NCBI GenBank assembly: GCA_016648135.1
Contig: JADDOH010005094.1
Coordinates: forward strand, 62,001-126,000
Direction of reading: 5' to 3'
Source: Agrypnia vestita
Lineage: Eukaryota; Arthropoda; Insecta; Trichoptera; Phryganeidae
DNA length: 64,000 nucleotides
Part shown: one piece after another, positions 41,218 to 53,289 of the stretch
Numbering within the stretch: the first letter of the stretch is position 1
Layout: each line of letters opens with the position of its first letter
The notes under the pieces: generated by a model
Seen by the model: the letters and a program-made list of their open reading frames with translations, nothing else
The model's database searches: none
Told to the model about the DNA's origin: nothing
Made by a program: the position numbers and the translations under genes

Positions 41218-43039
41218 GAGTGACGTGTTTTGAAGCGCTTAATAACAAATTAATTTGTGTGGCAGTGTTAATTCATTATTACTCTTATTTCATTCCGAAT
41301 CTCTAATATATATTTATAATTATTGTAGTTTTAACAACAATTTTTGGTTGACATCTTGTGGTGAACGCTTCCATGCACCGAGAACACGACGTAAATGACA
41401 AATTGAAGTTGTTTTACAAAAGTGAAGTGATAAATTGGATACAAATTTAAACATACACGAAATAATTCGTTCGCCTTCTTGATTTACTTTTGAAAAAGCG
41501 AAACAAACGGTTTTGTGTGCGATCTTTGAATTTAAAAAAAAATTGTGATAGAAAAGAAAATCAAGAACGAACAAATTATTTTGTTTTTGTTAACATATCT
41601 ACGGTTTATTTTAAATATATTAGACCATTTGTCTTATGAATTAGTCTAGACGTTATGAAAACACAGTTTATTTCAATATTTTCAAAGATAGCCTCAAAAT
41701 ATTTCGTTACGTGATACAAGAGTTCGTGTTCGAGATTGTTGGGGCTTTCCAAGAAATTTAAGCCGGTCAATTCAAAATTAGAACATATGTGCGTGTATAT
41801 ATATATAAATATATTGTCCGCGATTTTCGTGTGTAGTGTTGCCAGACGCGAAAAGTAACATAACATAAAAAAGGTGATTTAGTGCCTACCTGAAATAATT
41901 TCGGGTTATGTCACACGAGCGCGTATTTCGGTGGGATCGGTATCGAGTCTCATGATGTCACTATAATAAGATGACCTTCGGACCCGCGACCATTGCAGAA
42001 CGGGGGTGGATTAATTAACCAATCGGCGGATAGGTGTAGTCAAGGTGCGAGGGGGGAGAGGGGCGGGGTGAAAGTGGGACGCAATGTATCCCTGACCCTC
42101 TGAAATATTCGGGGAGGGGGGAAACAATTAAAGTCTATTTGACAAATTTTTATTTTAAAAGTTTACAAGTCTCAAAAGATTTTCAATGTTTTTTTTTATT
42201 TCCCATCTAAAGATGAAGGCTTTTACATTTGATAATTTAGGTAATACGTTGTTTAGAGCAAGAAGAGGTAATGTGATGTAGAAATTCGGGATAAAACAAA
42301 TGAGTCAATAAAAAGTGGTTTATTGCATAGCTTTTTGGGTTTTTCGCCACCAAACAACCAGTTTTCGTGAAAATCTCTGCTTTAAACGAACTATTACAAT
42401 AAACCAAGTTGTTACAACCTGCCGTTTGTATCGTAACTTTCAGATACAACAGCGAGCCGTATTATCCATTGATCCATGCAACGTATATTCAAATATCATA
42501 AACTTTAATATGATATATAATGTAACCCTCATGTTAGACCAGAATGTTTAAATGGAAGCGATACATTTTAATGTACATGGAATGATATTGTAGGTTGTAT
42601 GCAATATTCGTTTTGTAAATTTTCCCCAAAACAACTTCTTAAAAGTATGCATTATATAACACGACCATTTGTCATTGCATTTTCTTAGGTGAGGACCAAG
42701 CAATGTACAATTTAAAATCGTTTTGTGTGATACCGTATAAATGCGGACTATACGTGTGAAGTCATTCAACTCCAATACAAATCTTCATCTACAACTTTGC
42801 TTTACTCTCGATGGTTGATTACATACAACCATTTGGAATTTATTTCCATCGAAGATTTAACCGGGTCAGTCCATGATGACCATTCACGAGGTCATGTTCC
42901 ACCCAACCTCCCCTTGATCGTCAAATTTTCCATGGAGTCCTCATTCATAGCGGTCATCGATATTTAATTTCTCATTGATGGAGAGCGTGCCTCTCAAGAG
43001 CATCTCTTATAATTATAATTTATTCTTTAAGTAGGTTAT
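41218..43039. other. unassigned, possible intron
   Basis: No recognised coding sequence. AT-rich with a GC-richer patch at 41900-42110. If the donor at 41216 is real this is intronic. Confidence 0.4.
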
Positions 43040-43185
43040 ACAAATATTTTATTTCCTAATATAAACCTAATGTAAGCATTACATATTTCTTTAGCTTCTT
43101 CTTAAAAGATGTTATATTCTTTTCATTCCTAACGTCCCCCGGTAGTTTACTATACAACTTCGTTTCCCTGTGCGTTACGCACCCA
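43040..43185 (-). pseudogene. LINE C-terminal fragment
   Basis: The minus strand reads ETKLYSKLPGDVRNEKNITS and FKKKLKKYVM, the Y.KLP..VR.......FK..LK... end of a CR1-like ORF2. About 45 codons. Confidence 0.55.
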
Positions 43186-43489
43186 TTCTCTCAAGAATCC
43201 ATGTTTCAAGACCATAGAGCAAAATGATAGTTCTTCCGAGCGTCATCAACCCAAATACTTAGACATAAAAGCATCCAAAACAACTCTGCTGTTTCAGAAC
43301 ACGAATCGCTTTCACTGAGCCGTCAATCTGATCGCGTTGTTCGAATATAACAAATTTGAATTCGAATCCAAAAATTGGGCTCCGTACCACCGTGCACTTA
43401 TTGCCAGCGTTTAGAAATTCGGCCTATCTAGAGCGATCGTCACCCAGTTGTGTCGAAATGTGGGCGTTTTGAATTTTCCGATGTGGCAA

Positions 43490-43850
43490 CACTCGTAAAC
43501 AATGCGCGCGCAGCGCTCAAGATGGCCGCCGCTCGAAACGTCAGGCGGTGGGCGGATGGCCGAATTCTCCCGCGGTAATGGGCGGCCGCCTCTCTCTCCC
43601 TTGTGTACGAGAGTGTATTAATACCCTCCGCCGAAGAGGATTAAGATTAAATAATGCAGAGCTTTGCCTGGAAACGAATATTTTTAGTCTTGTCGGCGGA
43701 CACTTCGCTTCGGACACGGCCGCGTCAACAAGTGGCGGTGGAGACGGACCGAATCGGCGGCTATTTTTGAACGGTGCATTTGTGAGAAAATTTCACGAAA
43801 ATGAGAGCTTTTTCTGCTGCGTTTAGCAGTTAGGCATATTTCTTTGTATT
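43490..43850 (+). promoter_or_regulatory. second CpG-rich block
   Basis: GC-rich sequence with AAGATGGCCGCCGC at 43519 (resembling a YY1/Pho-type site), GGGCGGCCGCC at 43580 and CGGACACGGCCGCG at 43713. The plus frame 43548-43826 is open for 92 codons but has no recognisable domain. It may be an alternative promoter, an exon, or a conserved CpG block. Confidence 0.35.
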
Positions 43851-44384
43851 TAAATCAAATAACATAGACATTTATGTAAAATGGAAGCAACAAATCATAG
43901 ATACTTAGTTTAAAGAGCTAGAAAAGCTCGCACACGCAAAATAAATCACACAGAATAGACCATTTTATAAACTGAGATATAAATCAGAGACATTGTACCA
44001 TGCTTACTTAAGTAAAAACGGTCTCCCTTGTAGATCCTTATTTTTTATTTATTTATTTCATTACTTTATTATATACATTTGAATAGGTTTAATTTTACTA
44101 TGCCTGTCTCACTAGAAAGCTCTGTGATGAGACAGGAAAAGTTTACAATTATAACTTACTCATACGCAGGTACATTTTATACAAAACACATTTTACATTT
44201 CACACAAAATAGGTTAAAAAAAGTACATTTTATACAAATTGGTTAAAAAAAGAATAATCATTGTCTACACTCAACCATACGTAAATATATAAATATATAT
44301 ATTTCGTAAGTTTTAAAAAAAATTGAGATGCGTACATGATACACGTAGCACATCAATGTTCTTAGTATTTTATTTTTTAACAAA
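43851..44384. other. unassigned AT-rich sequence
   Basis: 44043-44150 has TTTA repeats and GCCTGTCTCACTAGAAAGC, perhaps a minus-strand LINE 3' end. Nothing else is recognised. Confidence 0.35.
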
Positions 44385-44585
44385 CAAACCATCAAAATGT
44401 CATTTTTGACCCTAATAGATGGTCCTAGAGTGACATTAGAGTATGACACACTATGAAACAAGCTAAACGCTTGTGCTATGAAAAAATGACTACCTTGATG
44501 ATCTCCTAGAATGAGGCCCGATCTTACGAACACTAGATTATTAGGCAAGTGTATTAACTACTACACCAACAAGCTATTAACGCAA
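44385..44585 (-). mobile_element. tRNA-derived SINE
   Basis: The minus strand from 44580 reads TAGCTTGTTGGTGTAGTAGT, ACACTTGCCTAATAATCTAG and TGTTCGTAAGATCGGGCC. This is a tRNA-like head: an A box, an anticodon-arm-like ACACTTGCCTAATAATCTAGTG hairpin in two parts, and a decayed B box. A non-tRNA body continues to about 44385. Not a functional tRNA: the acceptor stem is absent. Confidence 0.5.
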
Positions 44586-44686
44586 CACGCTTAAATAAAA
44601 GTGTTTTCAAATACATTTCGTAGTAAAAAAGTTTTTCATGGCTGTTCGGAATTTTTAAGCAGGATTTTCTGGGTTACTTTTCCGTG

Positions 44687-44694
44687 TATATAAA
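44687..44694 (+). promoter_or_regulatory. TATA-box-like sequence
   Basis: GTGTATATAAAGGCG is a perfect TATATAAAGG-type box in otherwise mixed sequence. No coding frame with a recognisable domain follows, so function is uncertain. Confidence 0.25.
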
Positions 44695-44699
44695 GGCGA

Positions 44700-46300
44700 C
44701 CTCCGACCTCGCTGGCCGTGGGCCAAAGAGGCCAGATACACACGACATAACAGGCTCCAGAATATTCATAAGTTTCTTTTTTCCATTCCTGTTTCTTAAA
44801 CACAAACGAAAGCAATTTAACGTCATTTTAAGCAGTAATTTTGAATGGCTCAAAATATCTGAAGTAGGCGTGGTGTATTTCATAGTAGTTCTTTACGTGT
44901 GTCCATATTTCCCGAGTTATATTTCATTGTTTTAATTTCTAATGTACGATTTTACATAATTTATTGAAATATACGTTATTTTTTGCATTGCTTCCGTCTT
45001 GGTTTTTGAGTCAGGAGGTCCTACAAAACAACATTTAAAAAGTTGTTCAAATTTTTTGGTTGCATGCTGATGCGAACGGAGCCTTGCGATGCAAAGAAAG
45101 GGAAGAAGAAGGAATTGCTCACCGTATTCCGTGTAATTATTATTGTTCCTTCGTTCAAAGCACATCTCACATTTCACTCTAGAGTTCCGAAAGCTTTTAT
45201 AAGCGACGACAAAATTTTACACGGCCCGCTCTCTGACGTCTTGCCCAACGACGCTAGTAGATACCTGCTTTACCGACGGTGAGGGGAATAGGAGCGGCCA
45301 AAGGTGGGACAACACAGGGAAACATATATTGTTCAAAGTATTATTTGGTACCTAACACATACTATTATCACAAGTATGTCGACCTAAGTTTTTTCTTTAC
45401 TGGCCCTTCTGGTTGAGAACTACCATAATCGGAGATTCATTTTAAAAAATCTGAAAATTCATCGATTTTATAATTTATTTATTGAGGAATTTTAATTGCT
45501 TAAAGTGTGATTTTAACACGTTATACAAATATCCTATAAATGTATGAGAAATGCGAGGCGGGAATTTTAAAATATAACGTCCGTTGCATTTTGTAATGAG
45601 CCCGTTTTAAATGTTTTATTGGATGATGACAGGGTGTTTTATTTCCATCACCTTCCCACAATCTTCTTGGGTGGTCCCTCGTTGCGAGGATGACGTCATA
45701 ACGATGCCCACCAGCATCATAGCGTGTCAAATCTACATATGTGGATGGAAATCTGCTATAACAAGCAAAAGGGTGGCAGTGAACACCTCCCATATTCTCC
45801 GGACCTTTTTATGGTGTTAACAAAAGAGGCAAATAATTTACAGTATTTTATAAGTGCCTCGAGTTCTTTTTTATTTATGGTCCCACTAACACAAGCATTG
45901 TACTGATTCTTACTATTATACATTACCTAGCCATCTTCTACTACAACCGGTTACTTATTAACCGTTATTAGCTTCACCTGTTTGTCTATACGGAATCTTA
46001 TAATCGATATTTCACCCGCTTTCCAATGTCCAATCAGGCTGAAATTTTGCACACAGATGCATGCACATTATTGATGACTGTATGTAAATCGATTATCGTT
46101 TATTAATTAATCCATCATAATTACTTAATCAAAGTCTTATTATACCTAGAGGGAAATTTGTTAAATGACCTCACCAAAAGATAGCGCCAGTTTCCTACCA
46201 AAGTGATTTTGTACGCTGGCTAATATTAAGGCTAAAAAGTAAAAAATTATATTACTCGAAAAAAAATATTTAAAAAAATCACCCTTATATTTAACTGTAC
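44700..46300. other. unassigned sequence
   Basis: No recognised gene. A perfect TGACGTCA is at 45691-45698 within a GC-richer patch (45610-45800). Confidence 0.4.
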
Positions 46301-46301
46301 T

Positions 46302-46476
46302 TAAAAATAAGAAATTAATTTTCGGCCAAAAAATTTTTGCCTCACTCTAAATAAAAGCGTGGGTGCATTCCCTTTATCGACAACAGAATTATTTCATCTA
46401 TATCAATATCATAAGCGCCTACCTTTTATTTGGAGACAGGCAAAAAAAATTGGGCGAAAATTAATTTGTTATTTTT
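46302..46476. repeat. imperfect foldback, ~55-bp arms
   Basis: Left AAATTAATTTTCGGCCAA and TTTTTGCC...AAATAAAAG are inverted on the right as CTTTTATTTGGAGACAGGC and GGGCGAAAATTAATTTG. A short AT-rich spacer separates them. No related copy was seen. Confidence 0.6.
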
Positions 46477-46563
46477 CATGTATTAGGTATATCTTTGTAT
46501 ACTTAGTTTCTACATGATTCAAAATTAGTGGCATTGCTGTGTGACTGAGCACTATTCAGATGT

Positions 46564-46802
46564 TATAGGTCGACCACAATCAAAGACCATTCCCTAACTT
46601 TGTCCGGTAAGAAGAACGCGGGGGAAAGTTGCCTGGCAAGCCCGTATTGCAAGCCTCAATATGATATTCCAAATAAATATATATTTTTTTGTATAAAAAA
46701 GGATACTTACTTACTAGAAAAACTTATTTTGTGTTCATTTTTTGCATCGTTACAACACACATATTTTTTGCGCACATTCTTTTGAATGCGGTGTAGCTAT
46801 AA
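46564..46802 (+). repeat. ATAGGTCGACC repeat family, copy 4
   Basis: Starts TATAGGTCGACCACAATC and ends TTTTGAATGCGGTGTAGCTA. The internal frame SGKKNAGESCLASPYCKPQY continues DIPNKYIF. Confidence 0.7.
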
Positions 46803-47193
46803 TGACTTATAATGCTTAATTATTTTGTAAACAAACCTCTGTCGTCATCATTGTTTATTCATTTTTGATTTTTGAACACCCTGTAGAGGTCAATAACAAT
46901 TCTGGTTAAATTATGACTTCAATTCGTCACGTGCATTGTGTTCTTGGTGTGTCAAATTATGTACTTTCTGAACAAAATAATTGCGACCATGTCAACAAGG
47001 ATTATGCTTAGGTAAGACAATGTATTTTTAACTTTTCTACATGAATGTGTTTTATTTTTCGTATTATAAACTAAGCTTTTTGAGAAATATTATAAAGTGA
47101 CTATTTATCGTTTTACAGGGAGAATTTATTTTATTTAAGTGTTCGAATTTTTTCTTCTGAATGAAGGTTTGAGCTTTGTGGTGACATTATTAT
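46803..47193. other. unassigned AT-rich sequence
   Basis: No feature recognised. Confidence 0.4.
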
Positions 47194-47655
47194 TAAAATA
47201 AAACACCTTGTTTTCGCCAGTTTATTAGATATACAATCTACATGTTTCAAGAACAATGTTCTCTTCTTCAGGATTGTTTGTGTACTAAAATTGAAAAAGA
47301 TAAACCATGCAAGTGTGTTACCGTGAAGGGGAGGGTGAAATTTTGTCTGGTTATATATTATATTTTAATTAATTAGTGTTAATATTAGTTCAAATATAAT
47401 AAATAACCAGACAAAATATGTGCACAACCCACTGTTGAATATTTTTCCACTTTAGATTCCATCCCCTTCAGATGACATCCCATAATTAACACCTCCGACC
47501 CCCCCCCCCCCCTCCCCTCACACTCCCGTTCAACGTAACACACTTGCATACTACACAAACAATCCCGAAGAAGAGAACATTGTTCTCGAAACATGTAGAT
47601 TTTACATTTGATAAAGTGGTGAAAGCAAAGTGATTAGTTTTTTATTTTATTTATT
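47194..47655. mobile_element. inverted pair of Penelope-type terminal repeats
   Basis: Left arm (minus): CCTGAAGAAGAGAACATTGT then TCTTGAAACATGTAGATTG. Right arm (plus, 47563-47600): CCCGAAGAAGAGAACATTGT then TCTCGAAACATGTAGATT. Between them an inner palindrome, ATTTTGTCTGGTTAT and ATAACCAGACAAAAT, lies at 47339-47418. The CTGAAGA core differs from CTGATGA at one position. The same repeat occurs singly at 61213-61310. Confidence 0.7.
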
Positions 47656-48224
47656 TATGTCCTATTCTACTTAATTTTTTCGGGTAGAATAATATAATAT
47701 TATTGTATTAAGTTTATCTTCTTGTGGACTATGTTAGATAAGATTTTGACTCGTTTATGAGCCAAATGGTGTCGTAAACTTAGTTTTTATATTTCAGACT
47801 AGCTGCATATTTTTTAGTATTTTTAGAAACTTTTAGTCATATTTTATCAATTAATGTATATTATGGATGTCTCACAGAGACGAAACTGTATTTTATTATT
47901 ATTATGGGAAAGTAGGTATAGAAGTCATTTTATGGTGTATATCGGACTTACGACCGATCGTATGGTAGGCTTAAGTGATCACTTTACACATATGTAACGT
48001 TCGCCATTTCCACCATGATAGAATATACCATGTCTTACTAATTTTTGAAAGTTGTATATATTTGGATTATATGACACACATCACGTACGTGTTGTAACAA
48101 CCTATTATACCGGCCTGTGACAGCCATTTTTTCCTTCCCCCTAAATTCCCACAGATGTCGCTAATTATTTTTTTGATATCGTTAATGTCGATCAAATGAG
48201 ACTCCCACAATTGATTTTACGAAA
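47656..48224. other. unassigned; shares repeats with 33.3 and 34.8 kb
   Basis: 47860-47925 is the inverse of 34830-34900, and 47965-48055 (AAGTGATCACTTTACACA) resembles 33315-33420. Interspersed repeats without coding content. Confidence 0.45.
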
Positions 48225-48594
48225 TTTTATGAAGCAATATACTTTTTTATCAATTTGTGCATTAAGCTTAACATATAGATATATGTCGTCGTGAACCTTT
48301 TTACAGAACTTTTTGAGTTCTACAACTTCTTTATAGAAAGTATTTAAATATCTCATAGCGTTAAGGCAGCGTTCGTAAAATAATCATCGCTTGACCATTT
48401 TTTCGCTGACTTTGCTTGTAAAATAGGTTACCATGGAAAGCCATTTTATGTTAACGTGATAATATATAGCATATATATATTCTGAAAGTCCATTCTAAAT
48501 ATTGATGAAAAAAATTTTGAAATCGGATGAGTGGTTTCGGAGATTACCTCCAATATGCAAACTTTACCTCTCTATATATTACGAGTAGTGTAGA
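48225..48594 (-). mobile_element. Helitron, 3'-truncated copy 3
   Basis: On the minus strand it starts TCTACACTACTCGTAATATA and follows the 38896-39301 copy inward, but lacks the hairpin and CTAG end. Confidence 0.7.
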
Positions 48595-50736
48595 TATAGA
48601 TGGGTCCTGCTTTTAGGATCGGAGGTTACTGATATTCTAATACCTATTACATGTGTATAATAGTAATACCCTCTGTAACACGTGAATTGTGAAATTGTAT
48701 TCTTTTTTTAAACCACCTTCAATAATATTTATATTTATTTTTTGCATTGTCAAAAACTCAACTTGTCATTACTCAAAAAAAGAATGTTACGAGATTTTGT
48801 AAACGGACTGTTACTCACACTAATGCAAGTGGCTAATCTAAAGTGAATGGATTCAAATTCTCTTAATGGCACAATTTTATAAATAAAAAAGTTAACACTT
48901 TGTTTTAATTAACTACACTTAAATTTTGTTGCAAAAATTTAAGATCTTTCGGGAGCGATGCTCCATTTTACCGGACAATTTAATGTATATTACATTAATT
49001 AATGTACGTAACAGAACATTGCGTAGATTTTAACTTAACTGATGCAGGTCCCTGAGCCATTCTGTAAAAAAATTTCTATACATGTTTCTCATATAAGTGG
49101 CTTCGTGTCTGTGAGACTTCTATAATTAATATTTATTAATGAAACGTACTGAATTATAGATTTTATATATCTATCCCTTCCTAAATCATGTTTCCTATAA
49201 ATGAATAGGCTATGTTTCTTTTACAATCTCAAAAATTCAGTACGTTATAAATTAGTAATCCTCGATGGCTGTTTTCAATATTTTTTGATGTGTAACATCT
49301 TTCCTCTCGCTTTCCTGTGTGTGGCAGTGATTTCGTGAAAGAGGACGGAAATGCGTAACAGGAAATAAGACGCAAAGAAAAAGTCATCGTTTATAAACAA
49401 ATCAATGTCCAGCAAGTGCCATCACAGCGAAGACTCTCACTACCAGCCAATGCTTCTGATTTTGTATATATGTTGCGAGGCTGGTGTCAAGCGTGTGGAT
49501 GTTGTAACTTTGATACATTTTGGCTTATATCTTCGAAACTATCCAATAAATACTTTTTTTTTACATTAATGTAAACAATAATGTAATATGTATGGCGGCA
49601 CACAACCGCCATCTATGAAAATTAATAAAAACATATAACTGACCAAACACATTTCTAAACAAAATGCGTATGTAGGTACCTACCTAGTGCGGCAAAATTT
49701 AATAAGAAATTAATACACATACATTTTCTTTATTCGTATTTACTAATTAATAAATATACAGCTATTAGCTTTTTAAATTTTGATGCTAATTTCTGTCGCT
49801 GCTCAATTGATATGTTTAATTGTGAGATATCAAATGTGACACATTATATATGCGACTACTGTAAGGCTCGCTCGTTTTTTTTTTTATACTTTTGCCTGTG
49901 TATCTATACCCCACATTTGATATGTGTTCTTTCATGGGCGAGTTTTAATGTATTGCTCCAATTTATAAATATATTAATTTTTTCGTTGGAGGAATTCTAT
50001 TGTTGGCACACATGAGGCATCCATCATAGTTTTTCGTAGCGAGCTTTTAATATGAATCACAGATGCAGTGATGCAATGCCATCTGGCAATTAGGTGCATC
50101 TTTATGCTATTGAAAGCGCGTCCGCCAGCTGAATGAGGGAATTCTGATTCATTTCGGTTTGGTTTAAACCAAGGTCCACCGGTGTCTGTAGATGCACTTG
50201 AAGAGGCTGCGGTCGGGCGTGGGAGAGTTCTCATCGCTGTCCTGATTTTTCCATCTAATGTGCCTTTAGCTTCGTAGATAGTCTTGGACGAAAATAAATT
50301 TTATTTTTATTTTATTTATTCACGGGAAACTAGCAGTACATATAAAAATCAGATAACACATGAATATTGAATAGTATAGACACCAACCATCTTACAAGTT
50401 TCCACAGAATTACCATGTTACGTATTAACATTTAGCAACAAAAAAGGGGAAAGGTTTAAGTACGGACATACTGAATGAATCTCGTAATAATTTTTTACAT
50501 TTTATTATTTATTTATTCTAAAATATTTATTACATAGAAAAGGTAAAGGTAGTTGCTTAAATAGACTACTCTGTTCTAAAGCAACTAATGTTTTTGAAAT
50601 TTAGTTATTAATTAGTGTATAATAAGTGTGTAATAATTATATAGTGCACTTGACAATTTCACTTCAGATAGAGATAAAATCAAAACATATTACGCATATT
50701 TTTTCAATTGATTGAGCAGCATTGTAGATTGACATT
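48595..50736. other. unassigned AT-rich sequence
   Basis: 48890-48980 resembles a decayed Penelope-type terminal repeat on the minus strand. 49080-49130 shares TCGTGTCTGTGAGAC with the 34.8/47.9 kb repeat. The minus frame 50234-49974 (86 codons, start MRTLPRPTAASSSAS) lies in a GC-richer patch but has no recognisable domain. 50300-50330 has a TTTA-type tail. Confidence 0.4.
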
Positions 50737-51130
50737 TAAAAAAAATATTGATTATAATATTTGTATAAATCTACTTTTATCTGAGTTTTTTTTCACCAAC
50801 ATGTTTCAGAAATTACCATTCCATCATCAGGGTGCTGTATAACTGTCAAAAAATTCCAATGAAATGTCTTTTGTTCCTTGCTTTTAAAAATCGTTTGAAA
50901 AATTATTAAAAAAAATTTTTTTTAATTATTTAAAAAAAATATATTAGTGCATTTTTTTAAATAATTTTCAAATGATTTTTAAAAGCAAGGAACAAAAGAC
51001 ATTTCATTGGAATTTTTTGACAGTTATACAGCACCCTGATGATGGAATGGTAATTTCTGAAACATGTTGGTGAAAAAAAAAACTAACATAAAAGTAGATT
51101 TATACAAATATCATAATCAATATTTTTTTA
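50737..51130. mobile_element. 394-bp near-perfect palindrome of Penelope-type repeats
   Basis: Arms of about 170 bp (50737-50915 and 50958-51130) are almost exact inverses around a short AT-rich centre. Each arm carries CTGATGA (51036-51042 on plus; its inverse 50824-50830), a hairpin segment and GAAAC (51059-51063; inverse 50803-50807), pointing outward. Stem II would be GGAA/TTTC. Few differences between arms suggest recent formation or ongoing correction between them. Confidence 0.8.
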
Positions 51131-52017
51131 TACTACGTATAATTCACATCACGTAGAGAAAAAAAATCAAATCATATTTAGAGAAGGTATTTGAATTACA
51201 ATAGTCACAAAAACGATTTACAATGGAATCTAAGCTGTCACATTTGGCACATTACTTTCGTTTTAAGTAAGTCTACTTACATTTAGTAACCACTTTCTTA
51301 ACTTTTATTTAAATGAATCATTCACTTTTAAACTTTTTTCCCTTTACTGTCAGATGGCAATATATTGTAGATTATGAAGGATATCGACCTTGTATTCTGA
51401 ATCTTCTGTGTATAGTTTCCTGGGATATTCTGCCGTGTATATGTGACCTCTCTGGCCGACATTTCGGATCCCATTGCAGGGTCCATCTTAAGGAGTTATG
51501 TGATGAGTGTGTGTTGAAGTGTAGATTAAGTATTGCCTTGCAATACCGTACCGAAGTCAGGGTGTGTCCAAGTTTGTGTTAGGTCAAGTACTGGATTGCA
51601 GTACCGTGTCGAAAGCAGGGTGTGTACGTCTTGATGTAGTGTGTTGTGCTTCCGTGTCGGAGACAGGTGTTATCAAGAACTTATGTAGCGTTATGTCGCT
51701 GTCCAACTTCCGAAATTTTAAATTTTAATTAAAATAAAATTGTATTTAAATTAAAATAAATATAAATTAATTTAAAGGACTTTCGACAGTAGATAAAATA
51801 GCGACATAACGCTATACAAAGAAAATTCTGAACGGCCGTGAAAACCTGAGAACATTTATGAAGTCTGTTTTTCTTGATTTGATTTTTATCAATGTTTTTT
51901 TTTTCGTTGATTGATTAATGAATTTGGTATTTAAAATTCGCAGAACTTTGTTCTGAAAATGCAACTTCACAATAAGAATGTGTTCTTTAATATAATCTTT
52001 AATATTGTGTTTGAATA
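51131..52017. other. unassigned, with Penelope-type repeat at 51393-51495
   Basis: 51393-51495 contains TCCTGGGATATTCTGCCGTG, CTCTCTGGCCGACATTTCGG and CCCATTGCAGGGTCCATC, the repeat also at 10842, 18318 and 37836. Following it, GTACCGAAGTCAGGGTGTG and GTACCGTGTCGAAAGCAGG form a short imperfect direct repeat (51545-51625). The rest is unassigned. Confidence 0.45.
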
Positions 52018-52139
52018 ATTTATTTATTTATTTAACGCCCTTATGGGCTTTTACAATATACAGAATAATTTATTTAAAAAATAACATAAGACAGTTAAAA
52101 TAATATTACAGTTAAAAGTTACAATAATAATAGTTAAAA

Positions 52140-52170
<31 letters not shown>

Positions 52171-52370
52171 CAGAAAAACATAAGATAAAATAATAATAAA
52201 GTTAAAGGTACAAATAATAATCGTTAAAGGTAAAATAGAAAGATTTATTGTCCATTTCCATTTCGTTGGGATGTAAACAATTGTATCAGCTTTGTCCTAT
52301 AAATAGTTATACTATCAGCAAAAATGTCAGCCGCCTCTGCATGTTCATTCCCTAATAATAAAGCATCTCT
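52018..52370 (-). pseudogene. Jockey/CR1-like LINE 3' end
   Basis: TTTA repeats and AACGCCCTTATGGGCTTTTA at 52018-52050 are the inverted 3' end. The minus strand at 52250-52345 encodes the GNEHAEAADIFADSITI...LIQLFTS-like end seen at 15807-16055. A (TAA)n run at 52145-52170 lies in the 3' UTR. Confidence 0.75.
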
Positions 52371-52667
52371 TTTAAAAGTTTACCAAATTTCAGAGATGGT
52401 GAAACCGCTTAGCTAAAATAATTCTCTGTTGTATTTTTGTATTTAAAATCTCTGCACAGTGCTTTGATTAATTCTCTATAAATTAAGCGGAGTCATCAAC
52501 AGGAGCCAAGTTATATGCTCCATGGGCGTGTCTAGCCGTGCTTAATATTTAATCATAATTCAAGATTATTTTAATCTATTAGCTCAACTGTATACAAAGT
52601 AACTTCTGTCATCTGTCGCTCTATTATTTTTGAGAGCCAAAAACTCTTACTGTACACGACTAATATA
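52371..52667. other. unassigned sequence
   Basis: No feature recognised. Confidence 0.35.
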
Positions 52668-53200
52668 CAGGGTGTACCAGAGCTAGCAGCAGAAACTTGG
52701 CCGGTAGATTCCTGACTATGTCATGAGTCTAAAATGTTCAAGCAACCATGGCTTATATCAATACATATGGAGATATGCAACATCAAATTTTGCCCTTTTT
52801 TTGCCAATATTTCTGACTTATTTTTTGCGAAAAGGTAAACTATCATTACAGTATCTTATGTCGATTATGAAAAATTCATTTGCTTTATTACAAGTCGAAT
52901 AAAATGATAAAAACCTTGAAAAAATTGAAAAAAAGTTATTTTTACAAGGTTTTTATCATTTTATTTAAGTTGTATTGTAGCAAATGAATTTTTCATAATC
53001 GATATAAGTTACTGTAATGATAGTTCAACTTTTTTGCCAAAAATCAGTCAGAAATATTTTTTAAAAAATGCAAACTTTGATATTGCATATCCCCATAACT
53101 ATTGATAAATATTAGGTCATGGTTGCTTAAACATTTTACATTCATAACATAGTCAGGAATCTACCGGACACGTTTCTGCTGCTAGCTCTGGTACACCCTG
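52668..53200. mobile_element. foldback MITE, CAGGGTGTACC subfamily, complete
   Basis: Starts CAGGGTGTACCAGAGCTAGC and ends GCTAGCTCTGGTACACCCTG, flanked by TA. Its inner arms and core match the CAGGGTTATTTG family (ATATTTCTGACTTATTTTTT, TATCGATTATG). The outer ~60 bp are different, so the two subfamilies share a core with exchanged ends. Confidence 0.85.
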
Positions 53201-53289
53201 TATAAATAAACTGAATAGAGTATAGTCTTTACTTGTATTGCGAATGTAACTTTTATCTACTTTAAAAATATAATAATAACTTAATTCAA

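Noticed and set aside
44674..44883. 69-codon minus frame around the TATA-like site
   Set aside because: No domain; overlaps an equally open plus frame.
45610..45800. Possible exon with TGACGTCA
   Set aside because: Short frames without domain; a single CRE-like 8-mer is expected by chance at times in 64 kb.
49974..50234. 86-codon minus frame in a GC-richer patch
   Set aside because: No recognisable domain, no splice evidence and no homologue in the window; too weak to call an exon.
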